This document shows, piece by piece, positions 6,943-12,507 of a DNA stretch of 12,584 nt. The notes beneath the pieces are model-generated. The model was given only the letters and a program-made list of their open reading frames with translations, searched no databases and was not told the origin of the DNA. This DNA comes from Clostridiales bacterium UBA929. GTDB taxonomy: Bacteria; Bacillota; Clostridia; Oscillospirales; UBA929. The stretch is from the NCBI GenBank assembly GCA_002293625.1, contig DBDP01000149.1, forward strand, positions 62,497 through 75,080, in the 5' to 3' direction. Position 1 is the stretch's first letter, and the number at the start of each line of letters is the position of its first letter. A program made the translations under genes and the position numbers.

Positions 6943-8136
6943 CTATCCTTTATCGCTCATCGTTAATATACCGAGCAGACGGCGGAATACGTCCCACCAT
7001 GAAACTTTCCCCACGCTCTCCCCCGCTACGATTGGCACACGCGCCAAGACTTCTCCCTCGCATTCCACGACAACTTCACCCAGCTGTTGCCCTTTCTCAA
7101 CCGGCGCTTTCACGTCTTCGACAATCGTGACGGTCTTGTTTATCAGCGATTTTTTGTGCTTCTCATAAATCACCGAATGATCCCCTGCGGGAACGGGTTG
7201 TACTTCTTTAGCCTTCCCCAGTTTCACCGGAATCGGTAAAAGTGCTTCGTCCGGCCACGCCGCCATGCTGTCGTATCCGGCAAAACCGTAATCCAGCATC
7301 TTTCGCGCGGATTCATACCGATCGTCAGTACTGTCCGCTTTCATCACAACGGCAATCAGCTCCATACCGTTCTTCTCCGCCGACGCCGCGATGCAGCTCC
7401 CAGCCTTGCTGGTTGTGCCCGTCTTCAAGCCCGTACAGCCGTCGTAAAAACGCACAAGCCGGTTTGTATTGGTAAGGGTAAACGTTCCGTCGCGCAGGGA
7501 GTCAAGCCAAATCGTCGAGTAATTGCGGATGTCTTTGTGGCTGAGCAGCGCCCGTGACATAATTGAAATGTCGCGTGCCGTGGTGTAGTGCTGCGGATCG
7601 TCAAGCCCGTGGCAGTTCACGAAATTCGTTCCCGTCATACCCAGCTGTGCGGCGCGTTCGTTCATCATACCCACAAACGTTCCTTCTGTTCCGGCCACCG
7701 CTTCGGCCAAAACAACGGAGCCGTCGTTCGCGCTCGCAATCGCCACCGACTTCAGCATCTCGTGGACGGTGTATTGCTCCCCTTCGTGCAGGAAAGCGGT
7801 CGAACCGCCCATACTCATCGCGGCGCGGCTGACCGTTAGTTTCTGATCCAGCGAGAGCAGCCCCTTCTCAATCGCTTCCATTGTCAGAAGAAGCGTCATT
7901 ACTTTTGTAACGCTTGCGGGATAGAGCTTCGCATCGGCGTTTTTCTCAAACAAAACGGCACCGCTCGAGCGCTCCGTCAGAATGACCGACGGCGCGGGTA
8001 CCTCCAAATTGCCCGCCGTCCCGACAACGGCAATATCTTCGGCAGGTTCCCAGTTGTCGACGATCCCCGCGTCGTCCGCGAATCCCACTGCCGGCAGCAA
8101 CGCCAGCACAAGCAAACAGCATAGTATTTTCCGCAT
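6943..8136 (-). CDS. dacF: Serine-type D-alanyl-D-alanine carboxypeptidase (DacF-like, peptidase S11)
   Basis: A 397-residue exported penicillin-binding protein that removes the terminal D-Ala from peptidoglycan stem peptides and so limits cross-linking. It has a signal peptide (MRKILCCLLVLALLPAVGFA, 1-20). The catalytic S11 domain carries SVTK (Ser75, Lys78), SAN (135-137) and KTG (238-240). A PBP5-type C-terminal beta domain (about 295-375) follows, and an amphipathic tail (SWWDVFRRLLGILTM) probably anchors it to the membrane. The second of two in-frame ATGs (8136) is chosen because AGGAGG lies 7 nt before it but only 1 nt before the first (8142). By sequence it resembles DacF more than DacB, but its place ahead of spmA-spmB mirrors the Bacillus dacB-spmA-spmB operon. 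A SigE-like promoter lies upstream. Confidence 0.92.
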   Translation of the reverse strand: MRKILCCLLVLALLPAVGFADDAGIVDNWEPAEDIAVVGTAGNLEVPAPSVILTERSSGAVLFEKNADAKLYPASVTKVMTLLLTMEAIEKGLLSLDQKLTVSRAAMSMGGSTAFLHEGEQYTVHEMLKSVAIASANDGSVVLAEAVAGTEGTFVGMMNERAAQLGMTGTNFVNCHGLDDPQHYTTARDISIMSRALLSHKDIRNYSTIWLDSLRDGTFTLTNTNRLVRFYDGCTGLKTGTTSKAGSCIAASAEKNGMELIAVVMKADSTDDRYESARKMLDYGFAGYDSMAAWPDEALLPIPVKLGKAKEVQPVPAGDHSVIYEKHKKSLINKTVTIVEDVKAPVEKGQQLGEVVVECEGEVLARVPIVAGESVGKVSWWDVFRRLLGILTMSDKG

Positions 8137-8158
8137 GGTCATGCCTCCTATCTAGTGG

Positions 8159-8187
8159 AAGATATGTCCATGCGGAAAAATATATGA
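8159..8187 (-). promoter_or_regulatory. Possible SigE-type sporulation promoter of dacF
   Basis: Minus strand: TCATATA (8187-8181), a 14-nt spacer and CATATCTT (8166-8159). Against the SigE consensus (KMATATT, 14-15 nt, CATACAMT) the -35 matches at 6 of 7 positions and the -10 at 5 of 8. It lies just before AGGAGG (8149-8144). No good SigA promoter is seen in this gap. Confidence 0.4.
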
Positions 8188-8201
8188 CATGTACTATTAT
8201 T

Positions 8202-8354
8202 CTAATAAGTCTGAATGTGATCCCGGCTGCTTTCCGGCAGCGGATTCGGCACAGCCAATTCGGTGATCAAATCATCCAAAACAGCGATGTTTTTGCCTTG
8301 CTTCATCATGAGCCTGTAATCTTTCTTAAACTGGCTTCTCCAACGTATATTCAT
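8202..8354 (-). pseudogene. Truncated YafQ/RelE-superfamily toxin remnant
   Basis: A 50-codon frame, too short to stand out among longer frames, whose ATG overlaps the antitoxin stop as ATGA. That overlap is the normal arrangement of a dinJ-yafQ type pair. It begins MNIRWRSQFKKDYRLMMKQG and contains NPLPESSRDH (37-46), both characteristic of the N-terminal half of YafQ-like mRNA interferases. It then ends at TAG after DHIQTY. Family members run to about 90 residues, and the catalytic His/Asp/Trp residues lie in the missing half, so this copy should not cleave mRNA. I found no remnant of the missing half in the 65 nt before dacF. It is either a broken gene or, less likely, a retained fragment with a co-regulatory role. 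Confidence 0.72.
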
Positions 8355-8617
8355 TCTTCCGTCTTTAACTCGGCAAGCGCAACGGCGACCGGTTTGCCTC
8401 GAACTCCTTCTCCTTTGCTCTGCTCCATATCGGCAAGCGCGGCAAGTGTAACCGTATTATGCTCCGGAATTTTCGGTTCGAACGGCAACCCCCTGTGAAA
8501 AATTGTTTGGCGCAGGAACATATTGATCGCGTCGGACATGTTGATTCCGAGCTGCTGAAAAATTTCACCCGCTTGGAGTTTAGTCGCCTCGTCTGTGCGG
8601 ATTTGAATAGTGGGCAT
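8351..8617 (-). CDS. RelB/DinJ-family antitoxin
   Basis: An 88-residue protein. Residues 1-48 form a ribbon-helix-helix DNA-binding segment with IQIRTDEATKLQAGEIFQQL, GINMSDAINMFLRQ and GLPFEPKIP, the signature order of RelB/DinJ antitoxins. The C-terminal half is the toxin-binding tail. The protein normally neutralises a partner toxin and represses its own promoter. GGAG lies 8 nt before the ATG. A promoter and a 14-nt palindrome lie directly upstream. The downstream toxin gene is truncated, so the antitoxin is now effectively an orphan; it may still bind DNA or neutralise a related toxin elsewhere. Confidence 0.88.
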   Translation of the reverse strand: MPTIQIRTDEATKLQAGEIFQQLGINMSDAINMFLRQTIFHRGLPFEPKIPEHNTVTLAALADMEQSKGEGVRGKPVAVALAELKTEE

Positions 8618-8638
8618 TTCATCATCTCCTTCGGTTTA

Positions 8639-8667
8639 AGCATATCAGATATATCACCTATTGTCAA
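8639..8667 (-). promoter_or_regulatory. SigA promoter of the antitoxin-toxin unit
   Basis: Minus strand: TTGACA (8667-8662), a 17-nt spacer and TATGCT (8644-8639). The -35 is perfect and the -10 matches at 4 of 6. The spacer contains the palindrome GATATATC. On the plus strand the same place reads TTGTCA, which could serve as the -35 of a divergent promoter with TATGTT at 8685-8690 (18-nt spacer). Confidence 0.65.
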
Positions 8668-8670
8668 TAC

Positions 8671-8684
8671 ATTGTAGCTACAAT
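8671..8684. promoter_or_regulatory. 14-nt perfect palindrome, candidate operator
   Basis: ATTGTAGCTACAAT is identical to its own reverse complement. It lies 3 nt upstream of the antitoxin -35 box, between the divergent antitoxin and methyltransferase genes. Candidate binding site for the RelB-like antitoxin or for the XRE domain of the neighbouring fusion protein; neither is shown by the sequence. Confidence 0.45.
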
Positions 8685-8733
8685 TATGTTGAGCGAACAC
8701 AGTCTTTTATAGCGCTTTTTTGCCTCAACCCAC

Positions 8734-8758
8734 GTTTGAGTTTTTCAAAACCTCAAAC
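8734..8758 (+). other. Small inverted repeat in the methyltransferase upstream region
   Basis: GTTTGAG (8734-8740) and CTCAAAC (8752-8758) form a 7-bp stem around an 11-nt A/T-rich interior. It lies 10 nt upstream of the putative -35 box, so it is more likely a protein-binding site or the end of another transcript than part of the gene's leader. Confidence 0.35.
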
Positions 8759-8767
8759 ACACGGTTA

Positions 8768-8796
8768 TTGCTTTTGCTTGGGTATAGGCGCATAAT
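8768..8796 (+). promoter_or_regulatory. Putative SigA promoter of the methyltransferase-phosphatase pair
   Basis: TTGCTT (8768-8773), a 17-nt spacer and CATAAT (8791-8796). The -10 matches at 5 of 6 but the -35 only in TTG. The predicted start near 8803 leaves a leader of about 19 nt that holds the ribosome binding site. Confidence 0.4.
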
Positions 8797-8821
8797 GGTT
8801 TTAGCAAGGGAGAGGGGTTTT

Positions 8822-9649
8822 ATGCGCGATATGATGGCGGGTAACGTAGCTCGGTACAGGAAAGACTTAGGACTGACGCAGGAGGACTTGGCGAAGCGGC
8901 TTGGGATAACCTTTCAAGCCGTGAGCAAATGGGAGACGGGGCAGACCGTACCCGATACCCTGCTATTGCCCGCGCTGGCGCGGGAACTGAACGTCAGCGT
9001 GGACAAATTGCTCGGCTATGCCGCGTTTCCGGGCGGCAGTTCGTTTTATGATGAAGACTACCGTAAAGAGGAATACTTTTGGGGCGTTGAGCCGAACAGA
9101 TATTGCTACAAGGTGCTGGAGATGATGCCGCCTGTCCGGCCTCTGAAATTGTTGGACATCGGCTGCGGCGAGGGAAAAGACGCCGTTTTCTTCGCCCGCT
9201 GCGGCTATGACGTCAGCGCGTTCGATATTTCGGAAGCGGGACTGGAGAAGACGAGACGCCTTGCCGATAAAGCCCGCGTATCGCTGCGCGTCTTCCGCGC
9301 CGACATTTGGGATTACCGCTTAGAGGAAACGGTTGACATCCTCTACTCCAGTGGGGTTCTGCACTACATCAAGCCGGAGCTTCGCGATGAAATCATGCGG
9401 AACTATAAAGCTCATGTGAACGAAAACGGTCTCGCGGCGCTCCATGTCTTCGTGGAAAAGCCCTTCATACCTCCCGCGCCGGACGATAACTATCATCATT
9501 TGTGGAAATCTGGGCAGCTCTTTACATACTTCCACGATTGGTTGATCGATGAATGCAGCGAGTATGTCTTTGACTGCAACTCATCCGGCGTCCCGCACAA
9601 ACACGCGGCAAACCGACTGTTTGCCACTTCGCCTGCTTCGCCTAAATAA
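8822..9649 (+). CDS. XRE helix-turn-helix domain fused to a TehB-like SAM-dependent methyltransferase
   Basis: A 275-residue two-domain protein. Residues 6-65 are a Cro/C1-type HTH (RYRKDLGLTQEDLAKRLGIT, then FQAVSKWETGQTVPD). Residues 75-270 are a class I methyltransferase, with motif I LLDIGCGEGKD (110-120), an acidic residue in VSAFDISEAGLEK (131-143), and VLHYIKPE (179-186) in the motif IV/V region. The end, with HLWKSGQLFTYFHDW (226-240), resembles TehB, the tellurite/thiopurine methyltransferase group. The start ATG 8822 follows GGGAGAGGGG; in-frame starts upstream (TTG 8720, ATG 8795) add unrelated sequence. It probably both senses or regulates and methylates, but the substrate and the DNA target are unknown. 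The phosphatase gene follows after 30 nt on the same strand. Confidence 0.85.
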   Translation: MRDMMAGNVARYRKDLGLTQEDLAKRLGITFQAVSKWETGQTVPDTLLLPALARELNVSVDKLLGYAAFPGGSSFYDEDYRKEEYFWGVEPNRYCYKVLEMMPPVRPLKLLDIGCGEGKDAVFFARCGYDVSAFDISEAGLEKTRRLADKARVSLRVFRADIWDYRLEETVDILYSSGVLHYIKPELRDEIMRNYKAHVNENGLAALHVFVEKPFIPPAPDDNYHHLWKSGQLFTYFHDWLIDECSEYVFDCNSSGVPHKHAANRLFATSPASPK

Positions 9650-9679
9650 ACGTGAATGAAGATAAATAGGAGACTGCTC

Positions 9680-10468
9680 ATGAAGATGATCGTCACCGAC
9701 CTCGACGGTACCCTGCTGCGAGACGACAAAACCGTTTCTCAGCGCACAAAAGACGCGCTGCGCCGCTGCCAAGCGGCGGGGATTAAAACGGTCTTCGCCA
9801 CGGGACGCGGCGGCAGCGCGGTAAATCTTGCGACCGCCGAACTGTTTGACGGTTGGGTTCTCAACAACGGAGCAACCGCCGTCGCGGACGGAAAGATCGT
9901 TCACCGTTGCCTTGTGCCGCATGAATTGGCGCGCCCGGTACTGCTCGCGTGCCATGAACGCGGGTATCATCTCTCCGCGCAGCTTGACGGAATCCATTAT
10001 ACGAACTTTCCGATTAACGAGCGATGGGCGTTCATTCATAATTTTGAGATCGTGGATTGCCAAAATCACGCGATCGACGCGGAAAAACTGAATATCGACG
10101 ATATAACGCCCGAGGACGCGGCGTTTGTCGAAACACTTCTGCCGCCGCAGCTATACCTCACAGTCTCGCGGGACAGATTGGGGCAGATCATGCACCGCGG
10201 CGCGACAAAATCAAGCACCGTCGCCGAGTTGGCACGGCTGTGGAGCGTAAAGCAAGAGGAGATCACAGCGTTCGGCGACGACTTAAACGATATTGACTTG
10301 CTCCGATGGGCCGGCATCGGCGTCGCAATGGGTAACGCTCTGCCAGAGGTGCGAGCGTTCGCCAATTGCGTAACGCTCAGCAACGAGGAGGACGGATTGG
10401 CAGTATGGGTGAATAAAGCGCTTGACATGTCCGGCGCTGTACAGTATACTGTATATAGGGAGAAATGA
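9680..10468 (+). CDS. Cof-type HAD-superfamily sugar/nucleotide phosphatase
   Basis: A 262-residue cytosolic hydrolase of the Cof/YidA (HAD subfamily IIB) type, which dephosphorylates small phosphorylated metabolites. Visible motifs are I, VTDLDGTLL (5-13) with Asp7 and Asp9; II, FATGR (39-43) with Thr41; III, Lys177 in GATKSST; and IV, FGDDLNDIDLL (198-208), plus GVAMGNALPEV (214-224). The C2-type cap occupies about 80-165. The ATG at 9680 has AGGAG 7 nt upstream; an in-frame ATG 24 nt earlier lacks one. It follows the methyltransferase by 30 nt and is probably cotranscribed. The last 15 codons contain a near-perfect promoter for the next genes. Substrate not predictable. Confidence 0.9.
   Translation: MKMIVTDLDGTLLRDDKTVSQRTKDALRRCQAAGIKTVFATGRGGSAVNLATAELFDGWVLNNGATAVADGKIVHRCLVPHELARPVLLACHERGYHLSAQLDGIHYTNFPINERWAFIHNFEIVDCQNHAIDAEKLNIDDITPEDAAFVETLLPPQLYLTVSRDRLGQIMHRGATKSSTVAELARLWSVKQEEITAFGDDLNDIDLLRWAGIGVAMGNALPEVRAFANCVTLSNEEDGLAVWVNKALDMSGAVQYTVYREK
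10422..10450 (+). promoter_or_regulatory. SigA promoter inside the end of the phosphatase gene, driving the small Cys protein-nrdR unit
   Basis: TTGACA (10422-10427), a 17-nt spacer and TATACT (10445-10450). The -35 is perfect and the -10 matches at 5 of 6. The predicted start near 10457 is 35 nt before the ATG at 10492. Confidence 0.78.
10440..10453. promoter_or_regulatory. 14-nt perfect palindrome covering the -10 box, candidate operator
   Basis: TACAGTATACTGTA is a perfect palindrome containing the whole -10 box TATACT. It overlaps a second perfect palindrome, CTGTACAG (10437-10444). A protein bound here would block RNA polymerase. Candidate binders include NrdR itself (autoregulation), though the site is not a clean match to the published NrdR-box pattern as I recall it. 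Confidence 0.45.
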
Positions 10469-10491
10469 GTTAATATATAGGGGGGTAGCGG

Positions 10492-10704
10492 ATGAAGTCG
10501 ATTTTTATGAAAAAGGTTGATCCGCGCTGCGTTTACTGCGCCCTCAGCAGACCCCTCAACGCAAAAGAAGCGGCTTGCGTGAAAAACGGCGTTGTGGAAG
10601 CCTACAGCCGTTGCCGCTCATTTCGGTATGATCCGCTTAAGCGCGTTCCACCGAAGCCCGCGAAACTGGGAAGAGATTACAGCGAAGGCGATTTTTCGCT
10701 GTAA
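10492..10704 (+). CDS. Small conserved four-cysteine protein, function unknown
   Basis: A 70-residue basic protein with Cys13, Cys16, Cys29 and Cys41 (CxxC, then two single Cys), a likely zinc-binding knuckle. It ends in a Pro-rich basic segment RYDPLKRVPPKPAKL (45-59) and a short acidic tail SEGDFSL (64-70). No signal peptide or membrane segment. From memory, similar short proteins occur in other Clostridia with the same C...C...FRYDPL(K/R)R.P pattern, but I cannot name a function. GGGGGG 6 nt upstream serves as the ribosome binding site. It is the first gene after the internal promoter and probably shares a transcript with nrdR, 54 nt downstream. Its last codons form one arm of an inverted repeat. 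Confidence 0.75.
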   Translation: MKSIFMKKVDPRCVYCALSRPLNAKEAACVKNGVVEAYSRCRSFRYDPLKRVPPKPAKLGRDYSEGDFSL

Positions 10705-10717
10705 AGCGAGAGTTTTT
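10677..10717 (+). promoter_or_regulatory. Two overlapping, mutually exclusive hairpins before nrdR (attenuator-like)
   Basis: Hairpin A: TTACAGCGAA (10677-10686) pairs perfectly with TTCGCTGTAA (10695-10704), with an 8-nt loop; its 3' arm includes the stop codon of the small Cys protein. Hairpin B: TCGCT (10696-10700) pairs with AGCGA (10705-10709) around a GTAA tetraloop and is followed by TTTTT (10713-10717), like a weak terminator. The two share 10696-10700 and cannot form together. Confidence 0.45.
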
Positions 10718-10758
10718 CAAGGTCACCGAGGGTAACATAATTAGGGGAGGAAACACCA

Positions 10759-11223
10759 ATGAAATGTCCGTTTTGCGGCGATATTGACAGCAAAGTCGTT
10801 GATTCCCGCCCGACAGAAGAAAGCAACAGTATCCGGCGCAGACGCGAGTGCCTCAAATGCACAAAACGTTTCACAACATACGAAACGATCGAAAGCCTGC
10901 CGCTGCTGGTGATTAAGAAAGACGGAACGCGCCAAACTTTCAACCGCGCAAAGCTCCTTAACAGTCTTGTCCGCGCCTGTGACAAACGCTCGGTCACCCT
11001 CGGGCAGCTTGAGGAACTCGTAACCGATATAGAACAGCAGCTCCTTAACAGCTTAGACAGAGAGGTTCCGTCCTCTAAGCTCGGAGATCTGGTGATGGAA
11101 CGTCTTCGTGAAATTGATGAAGTTGCTTATGTGCGCTTCGCCTCGGTTTACCGTCAGTTTACCGACGTGTCTACGTTTTTAGATGAAGTAAATAAACTGC
11201 TGCACTCACGAAAGGACAGCTGA
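10759..11223 (+). CDS. nrdR: Transcriptional repressor NrdR
   Basis: A 154-residue regulator that represses ribonucleotide reductase genes when dATP/ATP is bound. An N-terminal zinc ribbon with Cys3/Cys6 and Cys31/Cys34 (MKCPFCGDIDSKVVDSRPTE, then RRRECLKCTKRFTTYE) is followed by an ATP-cone domain (about 49-139, with VIKKDGTRQTFNRAKLL and RLREIDEVAYVRFASVYRQF). The length is exactly typical. GGGGAGG lies 9 nt before ATG. Its TGA overlaps the next gene's ATG as TGATG. No ribonucleotide reductase gene is in the window, so its targets lie elsewhere. Confidence 0.96.
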   Translation: MKCPFCGDIDSKVVDSRPTEESNSIRRRRECLKCTKRFTTYETIESLPLLVIKKDGTRQTFNRAKLLNSLVRACDKRSVTLGQLEELVTDIEQQLLNSLDREVPSSKLGDLVMERLREIDEVAYVRFASVYRQFTDVSTFLDEVNKLLHSRKDS

Positions 11224-12455
11224 TGAAACGGTTTTTGATTCTTGCGCTCGCTTTCCTAACGCTTGCATCCTGCGGTGACCCGGTATCACCAAGCCCCTCC
11301 GATCCCTCCCCGAGCGATCCTGATGAACCCGTTTTAACCACGAGGAACATCACCTTGAACGTGTGGGAATCCGAAACTGCCGTGGGATTTATTGAGGAAG
11401 CTGCCGAAGCGTTCCGCGAAAAATATCCAAACATCGCGATCAGAGTCGAAGCCGTTGATCCGGATACCGCTGCAGAGCAGTTTCGTAATGGTACGGTTGC
11501 CCGTCCGGATTTATTTGCCGTGCCGCATACCGACATTCGAACGCTGGCGGATGAATTGGAAGTCTTGCCCGCCCGTAATCAAAGCAAAGCGAAAGAGACC
11601 GCGCTCGCGGCTTGTGTTCAAGCCGCTACAGTCAATGGCGTTGTATACGGATACCCTGTCTCCGCCGCGACGCTTGCATTGGTTTATAACAAAGCAGTCA
11701 TCACCGAACCGCCCGCTACTTGGGGTGCGTTGGTTGATATAGTAAATACAACCGGCAATAAATTTACTTTTCCCGCAGGGACTGCGTACTATGTTTTGCC
11801 TTTTATCACGATGGGAAGAAACCGTTTGTTTGGACCGGACGGGGAAAACGCCGCCAACTCCTATTTGCATTCATCACCCTCCGTCACCGGGATGGAGTTA
11901 TTTGCCGGATTGCGTCCTATCCTTAACGTCCCGGCAGCGGAGTTAACGCGGGAATATACATTGAATGCGTTTGCTTCGGGCGAAGCCGCGATGTGCATTG
12001 CCGGAAGCTGGGATCTTGCGGCATTTGGAGGTATCAATTTCGGTATCGCGCCGCTCCCCTGGTTCAACGCGGACGGTTCGGATATGGCGTCACCTGTTGA
12101 CGCGCGCGTGATGCTGGTTTCGGCTTGGTCGGAACAACCGGACGAGGCTTCTGCTTTTGCCGATTTTCTTCTTACCGACGCTATGCAAAAGAAACGGTAT
12201 GACCTTACGGGGGAAATTCCGTCGGTGGGCATTCCATTGAGCAGCTCTACCCATGCCGCCGGATTCCTCAAGCAAATGGAGTACGCTTTCGCCACTCCAA
12301 CCATCCCGGAAGCAGAACGTTTTTGGAACGGATTCAGTGACGTGTCATCCCGTATATGGGACGGGGCAAATCCCACAGCCGAACTTTCCGCTTTCAACGC
12401 GGCGATTATTACTCCGGAAGCGGATATCACACCAGCCACTTCGCCGCCCGAATAA
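11223..12455 (+). CDS. Extracellular solute-binding lipoprotein (ABC importer family 1, sugar-type)
   Basis: A 410-residue exported lipoprotein. Signal peptide and lipobox LASC with lipidated Cys17, then a flexible linker with the tandem unit PSPSD (about 21-36), then a two-lobed binding domain (about 42-390). Typical features are ITLNVWESETAVGFIEEAAEAF, FREKYPNIAIRVE, GYPVSAATLALVYNKAVI, PPATWGALVDI, and FASGEAAMCIAGSWDLAAF with FGIAPLPW. These match the maltose/maltodextrin/multiple-sugar binding group. The ATG overlaps the nrdR stop by 1 nt, so translation is coupled to nrdR. No ABC permease or ATPase gene follows; a tRNA comes next. It is therefore an orphan binding protein within this window. 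Its ligand is not predictable. Confidence 0.88.
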   Translation: MKRFLILALAFLTLASCGDPVSPSPSDPSPSDPDEPVLTTRNITLNVWESETAVGFIEEAAEAFREKYPNIAIRVEAVDPDTAAEQFRNGTVARPDLFAVPHTDIRTLADELEVLPARNQSKAKETALAACVQAATVNGVVYGYPVSAATLALVYNKAVITEPPATWGALVDIVNTTGNKFTFPAGTAYYVLPFITMGRNRLFGPDGENAANSYLHSSPSVTGMELFAGLRPILNVPAAELTREYTLNAFASGEAAMCIAGSWDLAAFGGINFGIAPLPWFNADGSDMASPVDARVMLVSAWSEQPDEASAFADFLLTDAMQKKRYDLTGEIPSVGIPLSSSTHAAGFLKQMEYAFATPTIPEAERFWNGFSDVSSRIWDGANPTAELSAFNAAIITPEADITPATSPPE

Positions 12456-12462
12456 AAAATGC

Positions 12463-12491
12463 TTGACATTTTTCGCGGGTTATAGTACAAT
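12463..12491 (+). promoter_or_regulatory. Strong SigA promoter of tRNA-Met
   Basis: TTGACA (12463-12468), a 17-nt spacer and TACAAT (12486-12491), 16 nt before the mature tRNA 5' end. The promoter begins only 7 nt after the stop codon of the lipoprotein gene, and no terminator separates them. Confidence 0.8.
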
Positions 12492-12507
12492 AGCTTTCGC
12501 GCCATAT

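Noticed and set aside
6668..6966. Short plus-strand frames through the abrB end and the following intergenic DNA
   Set aside because: They run through the abrB terminator hairpin, lack ribosome binding sites and give Arg-rich peptides without family resemblance.
8384..8700. Alternative minus-strand frame beside the antitoxin
   Set aside because: Overlaps the RelB-like gene in another frame; only the RelB-like frame has a ribosome binding site and a family signature.
11861..12505. 214-codon open frame on the minus strand
   Set aside because: Antisense to the solute-binding lipoprotein and running across the tRNA promoter; low-complexity Ser/Ala/Arg sequence without a domain.
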